Shown piece after piece: positions 23,681-33,113 of a stretch of DNA of 39,724 nucleotides (position 1 is the stretch's first letter; each line of letters starts with the position of its first letter). The notes under the pieces are model-generated. The model worked only from the letters and a program-made list of their open reading frames with translations. It was not told the origin of the DNA and made no database searches. This DNA comes from Chloroflexota bacterium (GTDB lineage: Bacteria; Chloroflexota; Limnocylindria; Limnocylindrales; CSP1-4), in NCBI GenBank assembly GCA_017881915.1, contig JADGQK010000018.1, positions 1-39,724 of the forward strand, given 5' to 3'. A program made the translations under genes and the position numbers.

Positions 23681-24640
23681 TCAGGCCCCGGCCAGCGCCA
23701 CGGCCAGCAGGCCGGCCACCCGCGCGTTGTTCTCGATCAGGGCAGTGTTCGCCCGGATCGAGGCTCCGTCGGTGAGCTCGGCGATCCGGGCCAGCAACCA
23801 TGGGGTCAGGGCAGGCCCATGGATGCCGGCCGACTCGGCGTCGGCGAGGGCGCGCTCGATAGCCGCCCGGGCCTCGGCCGAGGGCAGGGCGGCGGCGGCC
23901 GGCACCGGCGTGCACAGCAGGATCCCTGAACCGAGGCCCAGGCCGAGGTGAGCGGCAACGATCCGGGCGGCAGCCGCCACATCGTCCGCCACGTGCGCAG
24001 CTGGGATACCGCTGGACGTGCTGTAGAAGCCCGGAACGTCGTCCTGGCCGATCGCCACGACCGGGACGCCGCGGGTTTCGAGGTATTCGAGGGTGAGCGG
24101 CAGGTCCAGGATCGCCTTTGGGCCGGCACACACGACCGCGACCGGCGTGCGCGCCAGCTCTTCGAGGTCGGACGAGACGTCGAGGGTGGACGTGGCACCG
24201 AACGCTCCCCGGTGAACGCCGCCTATCCCGCCCGTCGCGAAGACCCGGATCCCTGCCGCCGATGCGGCAATCATCGTGGCCGACACGGTGGTGGCGGCCC
24301 AGCCGCCGGCCACGAGGGCGGCGGCAAGGCTGGGTCGAGCCGCCTTGCGGACGGTGTCGGGCGGGGCCGTCGCGAGGGCTTCGAGGGCGGCCGCGTCGAG
24401 ACCGACGAGGATCCGGCCGTCGTGGATTGCCACGGTGGCCGGGGTGGCCCGGGCATTCCGGACGGCTGCCTCCGAGGCCCGGGCAACCGCAACGTTCTGG
24501 GGATACGGCAGGCCATGGCTGACCAGGGTGGACTCGAGCGCAACGACCGGCTGCCCGGCGCCGAGTGCCGCCCTGACGTCGGCGCTCAGGACGAGCCGTT
24601 CGCGTACATCAGGTTTCGTCGGCTGTTCCATCGAAGCCAT
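23681..24640 (-). CDS. psuG: Pseudouridine-5'-phosphate glycosidase
   Basis: A 319-aa enzyme that splits pseudouridine 5'-phosphate into uracil and ribose 5-phosphate. Family motifs are intact: VVALESTLVSHGLPYPQNVAVA near residue 33, TPATVAIHDGRILVGL, the catalytic-lysine and metal-site region in TTVSATMIAASAAGIRVFATGGIGGVHRG, DVSSDLEELARTPVAVVCAGPKAILDLPLTLEYLET and VPGFYSTSSGIPA, then a C-terminal TPWLLARIAELTDGASIRANTALIENNARVAG. It starts at ATG 24640 or, less likely, Met4. A pseudouridine kinase is expected to feed it; the PfkB-family kinase at 27570-28565 is a candidate. The ABC ATPase gene starts 37 nt downstream. Confidence 0.93.
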   Translation of the reverse strand: MASMEQPTKPDVRERLVLSADVRAALGAGQPVVALESTLVSHGLPYPQNVAVARASEAAVRNARATPATVAIHDGRILVGLDAAALEALATAPPDTVRKAARPSLAAALVAGGWAATTVSATMIAASAAGIRVFATGGIGGVHRGAFGATSTLDVSSDLEELARTPVAVVCAGPKAILDLPLTLEYLETRGVPVVAIGQDDVPGFYSTSSGIPAAHVADDVAAAARIVAAHLGLGLGSGILLCTPVPAAAALPSAEARAAIERALADAESAGIHGPALTPWLLARIAELTDGASIRANTALIENNARVAGLLAVALAGA

Positions 24641-24847
24641 CGTAGCGGGCCCCGGGGCGACGATCCTCGGCGCGCCAGGCGTGGGCCTTCGGCGACCAAC
24701 TGACGAACGGCGCCAGGTCGCGGCCAGGGCCCGGGCAAGCGCACTTGCAGGACAGAGTCAAGTCAGCCTGAGAAGGGGCCGTTCGGCCGGGCCCGATCGG
24801 GTCGTTGGGCTCTCCCCGGAGGATGGCCGTCACGTCTCACTAGTCAC
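24641..24847. other. Divergent intergenic region between psuG and the NRAMP pseudogene
   Basis: About 207 nt containing two adjacent perfect palindromes, GGCCGTTCGGCC and CCCGATCGGG, around 24778-24803. No convincing promoter pair and no recognisable manganese riboswitch are seen. A TTGACT hexamer reads toward psuG but lacks a matching -10. Confidence 0.35.
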
Positions 24848-25383
24848 ATGGATATGTCGCCCGCCGCGAGCCCGGCGGTAGCCGAAGTTGTATCGCTTTC
24901 GGCCCCCGGATCGCGGCCCGCGATCAGGCGCTTGCTCCGTGCCCTTGGTCCGGCCTGGATCGTCATGCTCGCCGACGTCGACGCCGCGAGCGTTCTCACC
25001 GCGGCCAAGGCCGGCACCGACTTTGGCTACGCCATTCTCCTGCCGCTCGCCGTGCTCGTCCCGATCCTCTACTTCGTCCAGGAGATGACCGCCAGGCTCG
25101 CGATCGGCACAGGGCTCGGCCACGCCGAGCTGATCCGGGAGCGCTACGGGTTCCGCTGGGCCGGCGTCGCAGTTGGGACGATGGTCCTCATCGACCTGCT
25201 GGCCTACGTCGCCGAGTTTGCCGGGATCGTCCTCGGGGCGAGCCTGGTGGGGGTGCCCGCGGTCGCTGCCGTGGCCGGCGCTCTCGTCTTCCAAACTCCC
25301 CTGGCCGGCGCATCCTTCTATGGACGATCACGATCGGCCTGCTTGCCTTCGGCCTGCTGGGCATCGTGGGCCTCGCGCCGTAG
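24848..25383 (+). pseudogene. NRAMP-family divalent metal transporter with an internal deletion
   Basis: ATG 24848 opens about 155 residues that match the first five helices of the NRAMP family: GPAWIVMLADVDAASVLTAA (the DPGN position reads DVDA), FGYAILLPLAVLVPILYFVQEMTARLAIGTG, LIRERYGFRW and IDLLAYVAEFAGIVLGASL. At about 25300 the similarity ends and the frame runs into arginine/serine-rich nonsense up to 25468. In the adjacent frame, from about 25320, the sequence reads WTITIGLLAFGLLGIVGLAP and a TAG at 25381, which looks like the final helix of the same protein. So roughly 250 central codons, including the helix 6 metal-binding region, are missing and the junction is out of frame. A functional transporter is not possible. 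Confidence 0.72.
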
Positions 25384-25427
25384 CCGACGGTCCGGCACCG
25401 AGTCCGCCCGGTCGCTACGCTTCGACG

Positions 25428-27566
25428 ATGGTCGCGCTTCAGGGTGCCCCCGGCCGTACCCCAGCTGATATCCGGTCGTCTCGTCCGGCGATGACCCCGG
25501 CGATCATCCGCCGGCAGGTCGTCCTCGAAGAGCTCGACGTCGCGCCGGACGGCCGCTTCGCGATCGTCGTCCGGCGTGCAGTTGACCGGGCCGACCGCTA
25601 CGTTTCGCACCTGTGGTTGGTGCCCCTGGCCAGGGGTGCCGGCCGGGCTCGAGCGCTGACGATCGGACAGGTCCGGGACACGCGCCCGCGGATCAGTCCC
25701 GATGGCCGTCGAGTTGCGTTCCGCCGCAGGCGACGAGACGCCAGGGATGCGGTCCGGACCCTCGAGCTGCTCGATATCCCCGATCTGGCGGAAGCAGCTG
25801 GCCAGCCATGGACGGTGGCCGCCCCCGAACACGGCGTCGGAGCGCTGGCCTGGTCGCCGCAGAGCGACCGGATCGCCTTCACCAGCCAGACCGATCCGCC
25901 CCGCTTCCTGATCCCGGAAGGTCCTGCCCGCGTGGCGCGCTCGGCGCCCGGCGCCGACGCTGGAGGCGGAAGCGGTTCCGGAGGGGGCGACCGGGCACCG
26001 CTCGGACGGCGGATCACGAGGGCCGACTGGCGCTCCGACGACGAGGGCCACGTCGACCGCTGGGAGCACCTCTTCGTCGTGGCGGCCCGGCCGGGCGCGC
26101 GTGCCCGGCGCCTGACCCGGGGGGATTGGGGTGTCGCCCGGCCCAGCTGGGACCCGGATGGACGGTCGCTCGTGTTCGCCGCCGATCGGAGCGCGACCGC
26201 CGACGTGCGACCGAGAGCGACGATCTGGCGGGTCGGCGCGAGCGGCGGCGAGCCGCTGGAGATCCTCGTCCTCGGCGGGCCGGCCAGCAACCCAGCGATC
26301 TCACCCGATGGACGCTGGCTCGCCGCGGTCGGGGTGGTGGAACCGGATCAGCTCGACGACCTCAGCCCGGGAATCGTGATCGCGCCCGCCGACGGCTCCG
26401 GACCGCCCATTGCGCTCGCCCCGACGCTCGATCGACCGGTCGGCTCGTGGCTCGACACCGATCTGCACGGTTGGCAGGTCAGCTCCCACGGTGGACCGTC
26501 GTGGGCCGGCAGCCACGGCCTGGTCGCCCTCGTCTCGGACCGCGGTCGGTGCCTCCCGTGGCGCTTTTCAGTGGACACGTCCACCGGCCTGGGAACGGCT
26601 GATCCGCGCCCGCTCGCCGTCGCCGACGCGGCCTGCGACCACCTCGCGATCTCGGCCGACGGCGAGCGCGTGGTCGTGGTCGGGACCCTCGCCGGCCGGG
26701 CGCCCGAGGTGATGACCGCCGAGCGCGGCCGCCTGCGCACTCGGACCGGCTTCGGATCCGCCTGGCAGCGCCGCGTTCGCCAGCCTGAGATGATCTCGGT
26801 CCAGGCATCCGGCAGCGGCGGCCCGCTCGACGTCTGGATCGCCTCGCCGTCCGGCGCAGGCCGCAGCCCGCTGCCCACGATCATCGACATCCATGGCGGG
26901 CCGCTCGGGGCCTGGGCCCCCGCGCCGAGCCTGGAAGTGGCCCTGCTCGTCTCGCGCGGCTACCGGGTCCTCCTGCCCAATATCCGCGGTTCGGCCAGCT
27001 ACGGACGGGCCTGGATCCAGCCCCAGCTGGGCGACTGGGGCGGCGTCGATGCCGACGACGTGCACGCCGCGCTCGACCACGCGATCCGCCTGGGCCTGAC
27101 CGATCCGGAGCGGGTCGGCGTGCTTGGCCTGAGCTACGGTGGCTTCATGGTCAACTGGCTGATCGGCACCAGCGACCGGTTCCGGGCTGCCGTCAGCGAG
27201 AACGGGGTGGCCAACCAGGTCAGCGCCTGGGCCAACTCCGACAGCGGTCCCGACTTCTGCCGGACGTCCCTCCTCGGCGACCCGCTGAGCGAGACGGGCA
27301 TGCTCAAGCTCTGGAGCCAGTCGCCGCTGGCCCACGTTGCGAGCGTCCACACGCCCCTGCTCATCCTCCAGGCCGAGGCGGACGAGCGCTGCCCGAAGGC
27401 GGACAACGAGCAGTTCTTCGTCGCGCTCAGGATGCTCGGGCGAACCGTGGAATACGTGCTCTACCCCGACGAATACCACGTCTACCAGGCCGCCGGCCGG
27501 GTCGACCGCCGGATCGATCGGATGACCCGGATCCTCGACTGGTTCGACCAGCACCTGGGCAACTGA
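25428..27566 (+). CDS. S9 family peptidase (prolyl oligopeptidase / acylaminoacyl-peptidase type)
   Basis: ATG 25428 gives 712 residues; ATG 25491 is an alternative. The N-terminal two-thirds is a WD40-like (TolB-type) propeller with repeated PDG turns (RISPDGRRVAF, AWSPQSDRIAF, SWDPDGRSLVF, AISPDGRWLAA, AISADGERVVV). The C-terminal alpha/beta-hydrolase domain begins near residue 480 (PTIIDIHGGPLGAWAP) and has all three catalytic residues: Ser569 in GLSYGG, Asp652 in ADERC, and His684 in DEYHVY. No signal peptide is seen, so it likely degrades peptides in the cytoplasm. A TACGCT box six bases before the ATG would produce a leaderless transcript. It follows the NRAMP pseudogene closely and converges with the PfkB kinase gene. 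Confidence 0.92.
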   Translation: MVALQGAPGRTPADIRSSRPAMTPAIIRRQVVLEELDVAPDGRFAIVVRRAVDRADRYVSHLWLVPLARGAGRARALTIGQVRDTRPRISPDGRRVAFRRRRRDARDAVRTLELLDIPDLAEAAGQPWTVAAPEHGVGALAWSPQSDRIAFTSQTDPPRFLIPEGPARVARSAPGADAGGGSGSGGGDRAPLGRRITRADWRSDDEGHVDRWEHLFVVAARPGARARRLTRGDWGVARPSWDPDGRSLVFAADRSATADVRPRATIWRVGASGGEPLEILVLGGPASNPAISPDGRWLAAVGVVEPDQLDDLSPGIVIAPADGSGPPIALAPTLDRPVGSWLDTDLHGWQVSSHGGPSWAGSHGLVALVSDRGRCLPWRFSVDTSTGLGTADPRPLAVADAACDHLAISADGERVVVVGTLAGRAPEVMTAERGRLRTRTGFGSAWQRRVRQPEMISVQASGSGGPLDVWIASPSGAGRSPLPTIIDIHGGPLGAWAPAPSLEVALLVSRGYRVLLPNIRGSASYGRAWIQPQLGDWGGVDADDVHAALDHAIRLGLTDPERVGVLGLSYGGFMVNWLIGTSDRFRAAVSENGVANQVSAWANSDSGPDFCRTSLLGDPLSETGMLKLWSQSPLAHVASVHTPLLILQAEADERCPKADNEQFFVALRMLGRTVEYVLYPDEYHVYQAAGRVDRRIDRMTRILDWFDQHLGN

Positions 27567-27569
27567 AGG

Positions 27570-28565
27570 TCAGTGCAGGTCGAGCTCCGCGTGTGGACCG
27601 GTCAGCTGCCGGGCGGCTGCGCGATGACCAGCCAGCACGGCCAGGCGCAGTCCTGCGGCCGTCGAGCGGCCCGCCCGACGGCCTTCGATGAGGCTGGCGA
27701 GGAAGCCCGCGTCGAATGCGTCGCCGGCACCGGTCGTATCGCTCGCCGTCAGGGGCCGGGTTGCCACGTCGAAGGTGATCGGAGCGCCGGTTGCGTCGAG
27801 GAGGTGGACGGAGGCGCCGTTGCTGCCGCGCTTGACGATCACAACGGGGGCGAGGTCGAGGGCCCCGACTCCGAGGGCCGGACGGTTCGGCGAGTCGAGC
27901 AGGGCACTGAGCTCGGCGGCCGTTGCCAGGAGGATGTCGGGCGCCACCGCCCGAACGAGCGCCAGCGCGGCCGGGCGGCCCGGTGCAAGGAGTGGCCCGA
28001 CGGAAGCCAGGTCGAGGCTGACCGCAGCGCCCGCCGCGCGGGCCAGCCGGATGGCCTCCCGACCTGCGGACCCGAGCGGTTCGCCCAGAAGCGAGTAGAG
28101 CGGCAGGTGGAGCAGGTCGACTGCCGCGAACCAGGCGGCCCGCAGGTCGGCTGGTACCAGCTGATCGGCGGCCCCGCGATCCGCCACGAACGAACGCTCG
28201 CCGTCAGCCGACACGAGCACTCCGATCCGGCCGGTCGGCCGGCCGGCGACGCGCACGGCGCGAACGACGACACCGTCCGAGCGGACCGCCTCGACCAGGG
28301 CCCGGCCCGGCCCGTCCCGGCCGACCGCACAGACGAGCTGGGTCTGTGTCCCGAGGCGGCCGAGCCAGCGCGCGGCGTTGGCCGCGGACCCGCCCTGGCG
28401 CAGCCGGACCGCGCCCGGAACGTCAGTGCCGCTCAGCAGCGCCCGGTCCGGGCTGAGCACGACATCCAGGGTCAGGTCCCCGACGACGATCACCCGGGCG
28501 CCGGGTCGGCCCGGGCGGGCTGGCCGACGGGACAGGCTGCTGGGCACGGTCAGGCGGTTCGGCAC
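27570..28565 (-). CDS. PfkB-family sugar or nucleoside kinase
   Basis: The frame is open from 28637, but GTG 28565 is preferred: the first 24 codons upstream look like promoter sequence, and a TATCCT box lies just before it. From 28565 the protein has 331 residues; GTG codons around residue 24 ([13 protein letters not shown]) are another option. PfkB signatures are clear: [19 protein letters not shown] (signature 1), [14 protein letters not shown], and [17 protein letters not shown] (signature 2 with the catalytic Asp). Substrates in this family include ribose, fructose phosphates, adenosine and pseudouridine. Pseudouridine kinase is an attractive guess because psuG lies about 3 kb away, but there is no direct sequence proof. 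The gene is divergent from tkt. Confidence 0.85.
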   Translation of the reverse strand: MPNRLTVPSSLSRRPARPGRPGARVIVVGDLTLDVVLSPDRALLSGTDVPGAVRLRQGGSAANAARWLGRLGTQTQLVCAVGRDGPGRALVEAVRSDGVVVRAVRVAGRPTGRIGVLVSADGERSFVADRGAADQLVPADLRAAWFAAVDLLHLPLYSLLGEPLGSAGREAIRLARAAGAAVSLDLASVGPLLAPGRPAALALVRAVAPDILLATAAELSALLDSPNRPALGVGALDLAPVVIVKRGSNGASVHLLDATGAPITFDVATRPLTASDTTGAGDAFDAGFLASLIEGRRAGRSTAAGLRLAVLAGHRAAARQLTGPHAELDLH

Positions 28566-28571
28566 CTTCCG

Positions 28572-28577
28572 AGGATA
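28572..28577 (-). promoter_or_regulatory. Putative -10 box for the PfkB kinase gene
   Basis: TATCCT on the minus strand, identical to the -10 of the rho promoter, seven bases upstream of GTG 28565. No good -35 is visible. Transcription would start almost at the GTG, giving a leaderless message. Confidence 0.35.
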
Positions 28578-28621
28578 GCGACGGCCAGCCGGTGGCGGCG
28601 GGCTGCCGGCGCCGACCGCAC

Positions 28622-28627
28622 TACAAT
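28622..28627 (+). promoter_or_regulatory. Putative -10 box for the tkt operon
   Basis: TACAAT (28622-28627), one mismatch from consensus, stands out in very GC-rich sequence 65 nt upstream of the tkt start codon. The -35 position is poor. It would drive the long pentose phosphate operon and sits about 45 bases from the divergent PfkB -10 box. Confidence 0.45.
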
Positions 28628-28691
28628 GCCAAGGCAACCCGGAGGCTGGTCCCCACCACGACCCACCAGTCCACGGAGCACGGAGATCACC

Positions 28692-30785
28692 TTGACCGTT
28701 GCCCCGGACGCCCTCGACCTCCTCGCCATCAACACGATTCGAACCCTCTCGATCGACGCTGTCCAGAAGGCGAACTCAGGTCATCCAGGCGCGCCGATGG
28801 GCATGGCGCCGATGGCCTACACCCTGTGGACGCGCTTCCTGCGCCACGCCCCCACCATGCCGGACTGGCCAAACCGGGATCGCTTCGTCCTGTCGGCCGG
28901 GCACGCCTCGATGCTCCTCTACTCGCTCCTCCACCTGACCGGCTACGACGTGTCGCTCAAAGACATCGAGTCCTTCCGGCAGTGGGGCTCGCGCACCCCA
29001 GGCCATCCGGAGCGCGGCCTGACCCCCGGCGTGGAGGCAACGACCGGGCCGCTGGGCCAGGGCGTCGCCAACGCGGTCGGGATGGCGATCGCCGAGCGCC
29101 GGCTCGCCCACGAGTTCAACCGCCCGGACCACGACATCATCGATCACTGGACGTATGCGATCTGCTCGGACGGAGACATGCAGGAGGGGATCGCCTCGGA
29201 GGCGGCGTCCCTGGCCGGCCATCTCCAGCTCCGCAAGCTGGTGCTGCTCTATGACGACAACGGGATCCAGCTCGACGGACCCACGGCGATGGCCTTCTCG
29301 GAGAACGTCGTGGCGCGCTTCGATGCCTATGGCTGGGACACCCGCCGGGTCGCCGACGGCAACGATGTTGGGGCGATCGGCCTGGCGATCCAGCAAGCCC
29401 AGGAGGACGGTCGGCCGAGCCTGATCGCCGTCCGGACCCATATCGGCTACGGCTCACCGCACAAGCAGGACAGCCAGAAGGCGCACGGCTCGCCCCTCGG
29501 AGAGGACGAGGTCCGACTGACCAAGGAGGCCTACGGCTGGGATCCCGATCGCCACTTCTACATCCCCGACGAGGCGCTCGATGTCTTCCGCCGGGCGATC
29601 CCCGAGGGTGAGGCCCTGGTCGAGGCGTGGGACGCCGAGTTCGAGCGCTATGCCGGAGACCACCCGGACGTGGCGGCCGAGCTCCGGCGCCGGCTGGCCG
29701 GCCGTCTGCCCGACGGCTGGGACCGGGCCCTGCCGAGCTACGCCGTGGGCGAGGACTTCGCCACCCGCCAGGTCAGCCAGGCAACGATCAACGCGCTTGC
29801 GCCAGTGCTGCCCGGACTCTTTGGCGGGGCGGCCGACCTGTCCGAGTCGAACCTGACCGACATCAAGGGCGGCGGCGATTTCTCGACCGACGAGCCCGGC
29901 CGCAACCTGCGCTTCGGGGTGCGCGAGCATGCCATGGGTGGGATCGCCAACGGGATCGCCTACCACGGTGGCTTCCATCCGTACTGCGCAACATTCCTCA
30001 ACTTCAGCGACTACATGCGCGGTTCGGTCCGCCTGGCGGCACTCGCCGGGCTGCCGGTGACGTACGTGTGGACCCACGATTCGGTGGGCCTCGGCGAGGA
30101 CGGGCCCACCCATCAGCCGGTCGAGCAACCGATGGCTCTGCGGGCCATCCCGAACCTCTGGTACGTCCGGCCCGGCGACGCCAACGAGGCGGTCGCGGCC
30201 TGGGCGCTGGCGATCGAGCGCCGGGACGGGCCGGTTGCCCTGGGCCTTACCCGCCAGAAGCTGGCCACCCTGCCCGAAACGTCGGCGGCCGCCCGCGAAG
30301 GAGTCCGCCGGGGTGGCTACATCCTTCGAGAATCGAGCGGAGGGCCCGGGGCGATCGATCTCGTCCTCGTCGCAAGCGGCTCCGAGCTGGGCCTCGCCGC
30401 AGCCGCCCGGGAGGCCCTCGAGGCCGACGGGATCCGGACCCGCGTCGTCAGCCTGCCCTGCTTCGCCGCCTTCGAACGCCAGGACGAGGCGTATCGCCAG
30501 TCGATCCTGCCGCCGGCGGCCGGCAGGCGGGTCACGATCGAGGCGGGAGTGACCATCGGCTGGGACCGCTACGCCGGCGACGACGGGGCGATGATCGGGA
30601 TCGACCACTTCGGTGCGTCCGCCCCCGGGGCCACCGTATTCGAGCACTTCGGGTTCACCGCGGAGCACGTGGCCGAGGTCGGCCGGCGAGTCGTCCGTGA
30701 GGGGCTCCACGGCCGGATTCCCACCCTCGACCCGGGCCACCAACCGGCCGGGTTGGGGCTCGGCCCTCCGATCCGGCCGGACTGA
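28692..30785 (+). CDS. tkt: Transketolase
   Basis: A TTG at 28692, with GGAG at 28682-28685, starts a 697-aa protein; sequence further upstream in frame is antisense to the PfkB kinase and is not part of it. Transketolase transfers two-carbon units using thiamine diphosphate. Motifs: [59 protein letters not shown], the ThDP motif from [20 protein letters not shown] to [48 protein letters not shown] and [19 protein letters not shown]. All cofactor and substrate residues I can place are present, including REHAM. It leads the pentose phosphate operon, with rpiB two bases downstream. Confidence 0.95.
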   Translation: MTVAPDALDLLAINTIRTLSIDAVQKANSGHPGAPMGMAPMAYTLWTRFLRHAPTMPDWPNRDRFVLSAGHASMLLYSLLHLTGYDVSLKDIESFRQWGSRTPGHPERGLTPGVEATTGPLGQGVANAVGMAIAERRLAHEFNRPDHDIIDHWTYAICSDGDMQEGIASEAASLAGHLQLRKLVLLYDDNGIQLDGPTAMAFSENVVARFDAYGWDTRRVADGNDVGAIGLAIQQAQEDGRPSLIAVRTHIGYGSPHKQDSQKAHGSPLGEDEVRLTKEAYGWDPDRHFYIPDEALDVFRRAIPEGEALVEAWDAEFERYAGDHPDVAAELRRRLAGRLPDGWDRALPSYAVGEDFATRQVSQATINALAPVLPGLFGGAADLSESNLTDIKGGGDFSTDEPGRNLRFGVREHAMGGIANGIAYHGGFHPYCATFLNFSDYMRGSVRLAALAGLPVTYVWTHDSVGLGEDGPTHQPVEQPMALRAIPNLWYVRPGDANEAVAAWALAIERRDGPVALGLTRQKLATLPETSAAAREGVRRGGYILRESSGGPGAIDLVLVASGSELGLAAAAREALEADGIRTRVVSLPCFAAFERQDEAYRQSILPPAAGRRVTIEAGVTIGWDRYAGDDGAMIGIDHFGASAPGATVFEHFGFTAEHVAEVGRRVVREGLHGRIPTLDPGHQPAGLGLGPPIRPD

Positions 30786-30787
30786 CG

Positions 30788-31252
30788 ATGCGTGTCGCCT
30801 TCGCGGCCGATCACGGGGGAGCGGACCTCAAGGACGAGCTGCTCATCCGCCTGCGCGCCGAGGCCGGACCGAACGAGCTGATCGACCTCGGGGGCGACGG
30901 CTCCGATCCCACCGACGACTACCCCGATTTCGCCCTCCGGCTGGGTGGGGCAATCCAGCGCGAGGAGGCCGACCGCGGCGTCCTCGTTTGCGGCAGCGGC
31001 GTCGGCGCCTCGGTGGCGGCCTCCAAGATGACCGGGATTCGGGCCGCGGTCTGCCACGATACGTATTCGGCCCACCAGGGGGTCGAGCACGACGATCTGA
31101 ATGTCCTGTGCCTGGGCGGACGGATCGTCGCGATCGAGCTCGCCCTGGAGATCGTGCGCGCCTATGTCGGCGCCACGTTCAGCAACGAGCCGCGCCATCG
31201 CCGGCGGGTCGCCAAGATCGAGGCGATCGAAGCGGCCGAGCAGCACCAATGA
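30788..31252 (+). CDS. rpiB: Ribose-5-phosphate isomerase B
   Basis: A 154-aa protein starting at ATG 30788, two bases after tkt. RpiB interconverts ribose 5-phosphate and ribulose 5-phosphate. The fold signatures are visible: MRVAFAADHGGADLKDELL with the phosphate-binding DHGG, DLGGDGSDPTDDYPDFA, GVLVCGSGVGASVAASKMTGIRAA with the active-site Cys near residue 70, CHDTYSAHQGVEHDDLNVLCLGGR with catalytic and substrate residues, and a C-terminal helix with FSNEPRHRRRV. The length is normal. It is clearly co-transcribed with tkt. Confidence 0.94.
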   Translation: MRVAFAADHGGADLKDELLIRLRAEAGPNELIDLGGDGSDPTDDYPDFALRLGGAIQREEADRGVLVCGSGVGASVAASKMTGIRAAVCHDTYSAHQGVEHDDLNVLCLGGRIVAIELALEIVRAYVGATFSNEPRHRRRVAKIEAIEAAEQHQ

Positions 31253-31289
31253 CCCCTCCTCAGCCCGCCAGCACATCCGGAGGCTCTCC

Positions 31290-33113
31290 ATGACCGATAC
31301 CGTTCCGGCCGGCGACGCAATCGCCCCGGGGCTGCGCCTCGCGCCGGCGGAGGCAACCCTGTGGGCCGCGGCCGCGGCGCGGGCCCGCTCTGGCAAGTGG
31401 GCCGAGCGCCTGTTCGATCGCGATCCCTCGCTCTGGTCGAACGACCCGGTTGTCCAGGCAGGGATCGCCGAGCGGCTCGGCTGGCTCGACGCACCGGAGC
31501 ACTTCCTGGCCCAGGTCCCGGCCCTCGAGGGATTCGGCGACGGCCTGCGGGCCGACGGCTTCAGCGCAGCGGTCATCGCCGGGATGGGCGGCAGCAGCCT
31601 CGCTCCGGAGGTGCTCCTGCGGACGTTCGGGGTGGCCCCGGGCTGGTTGGACCTGCGCGTCCTCGACTCGACCGATCCGTCCGCCGTCGCCGCGGTCGTC
31701 GACGACCTCGACCCCCTGTCCACCCTGTTCGTGGTCGCCAGCAAGTCAGGCACAACCACGGAGCCACTCGCCTTCCAGGCCGACGCCTGGGCCCGGATCC
31801 GGGCGGCTCTGGATGCCCGTCACGAACATCACGAGCAGCCCGGGGCCCTGATGGCCGCGATCAGCGATCCGGACAAGAGCATCGAGGCGATCCCCCACCA
31901 CGACGACCTCCGTGAGGTCTTCCTCAATCCGCCCGACATCGGCGGCCGCTACTCGGCCCTGACCTACGTCGGCCTCGTGCCAGCCAGCTTGATCGGCCTG
32001 TCGGTTGGCGAGCTCCTCGGATCCGCGTCGGTCATGCTGGCCCGCTGCCGGGAGGCCGAGCCAACCGTCAATCCCGGTGTCGCCCTGGGCCTTGCCCTCG
32101 GGTCGCTGGCGCTCGCCAGCCCGGCCGGCGCCGGCCGCGACAAGGTCACCTTCGTGGCCGATCCGGAGATCGCCGCGCTCGGCTCGTGGCTGGAGCAGCT
32201 GATCGCCGAGAGTACCGGCAAGCGGGGCGTGGGCATCGTCCCGGTGGATCTCGAGCCACTCGGCCAGGCGACGGCCTACGGTTCCGACCGGGTCTTCGTC
32301 CGACTCAGCCTGGCCGGCTCGGCCGGACCGGCACCGGCGGCCGACGGCACCACTGCGGACGCCCTGATCGAGCAACTGGCGGAAGCCGGCCACCCGGTCA
32401 TCCAGATCGACCTCGCCGACCCGATCGACATCGGGGCTGAGTTCATCCGCTGGGAGGTGGCGACCGCGATCGCCGGCGTCGTCCTGGGGATCGACGCCTT
32501 CGACCAGCCGAACGTGGAAGAGGCGAAGATCCTGACCCGGCGGCTCCTCGCCCGCCACGGCGAAGCCGCCGATGCACGTCTCCACGAGGCGCCCAGCGCG
32601 CCGATCGAGCTGCTCGTCTCGGGCGACGGTCTGGCCGTCGTCGGCGACGCGGCGCTGGCCGCCGCTGGACCAGCCGACACGATCGAGGCTGCGCTCCAGC
32701 GGCACCTGGCTCGAGCGAAGCCGAACGCCTACCTGGCCATCCAGGCATACATCGGGTCCAGCCCCGAACGAGATGCGGCGATCGCCCGGATCCGGGCCCT
32801 CCTGAGGGATCGAACTGGCCGGGCCACCACGGCCGGCTACGGTCCGCGCTTCCTCCACTCGACCGGCCAGCTCCACAAGGGGGGCGCGCCGATCGGCCTG
32901 TTCTTCCAGCTGACTGCCGACCATCCAGCGGACCGCCAGATCCCGGGCTGGCCGTACACCTTCGGCCAGCTGATCGACGCCCAGGCGGCGGGCGACTTCC
33001 AGGTCCTCGAGGCCCACCAGCTGCCGGTACTCCGGGTCCACCTCGAGGCCGACCCGGATGCCGGCCTGGCCGCCTTCGAGCGCGCCCTCACCGCGGCACT
33101 CATCGGCTCGTGA
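31290..33113 (+). CDS. pgi: Glucose-6-phosphate isomerase, the Pgi part of the Tal-Pgi type
   Basis: The ATG at 31290 has a perfect GGAGG at 31279-31283 and gives 607 residues. Motifs: AAVIAGMGGSSLAPEVLLRTFG (sugar isomerase SIS fold), VVASKSGTTTEPLAF (phosphate-binding STS-like loop), ISDPDKSIEAIPHHDDLREVFLNPPDIGGRYSALTYVGL, AYGSDRVFVRL, and the C-terminal YGPRFLHSTGQLHKGGAPIGLFFQLT. The sequence resembles the isomerase half of bifunctional transaldolase/glucose-6-phosphate isomerases, including the leading APAEATLWAAAAARARSGKWAERLF linker, but no transaldolase domain precedes it and transaldolase is encoded separately at 16405-17067. It should supply glucose 6-phosphate to the downstream zwf. 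Its stop overlaps the zwf GTG by four bases. Confidence 0.88.
   Translation: MTDTVPAGDAIAPGLRLAPAEATLWAAAAARARSGKWAERLFDRDPSLWSNDPVVQAGIAERLGWLDAPEHFLAQVPALEGFGDGLRADGFSAAVIAGMGGSSLAPEVLLRTFGVAPGWLDLRVLDSTDPSAVAAVVDDLDPLSTLFVVASKSGTTTEPLAFQADAWARIRAALDARHEHHEQPGALMAAISDPDKSIEAIPHHDDLREVFLNPPDIGGRYSALTYVGLVPASLIGLSVGELLGSASVMLARCREAEPTVNPGVALGLALGSLALASPAGAGRDKVTFVADPEIAALGSWLEQLIAESTGKRGVGIVPVDLEPLGQATAYGSDRVFVRLSLAGSAGPAPAADGTTADALIEQLAEAGHPVIQIDLADPIDIGAEFIRWEVATAIAGVVLGIDAFDQPNVEEAKILTRRLLARHGEAADARLHEAPSAPIELLVSGDGLAVVGDAALAAAGPADTIEAALQRHLARAKPNAYLAIQAYIGSSPERDAAIARIRALLRDRTGRATTAGYGPRFLHSTGQLHKGGAPIGLFFQLTADHPADRQIPGWPYTFGQLIDAQAAGDFQVLEAHQLPVLRVHLEADPDAGLAAFERALTAALIGS

Noticed and set aside
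27573-28691. In-frame open extension of about 370 codons upstream of transketolase
   Set aside because: It is antisense to the PfkB kinase, which has clear family motifs. The TTG at 28692 with its ribosome-binding site fits the normal transketolase length.
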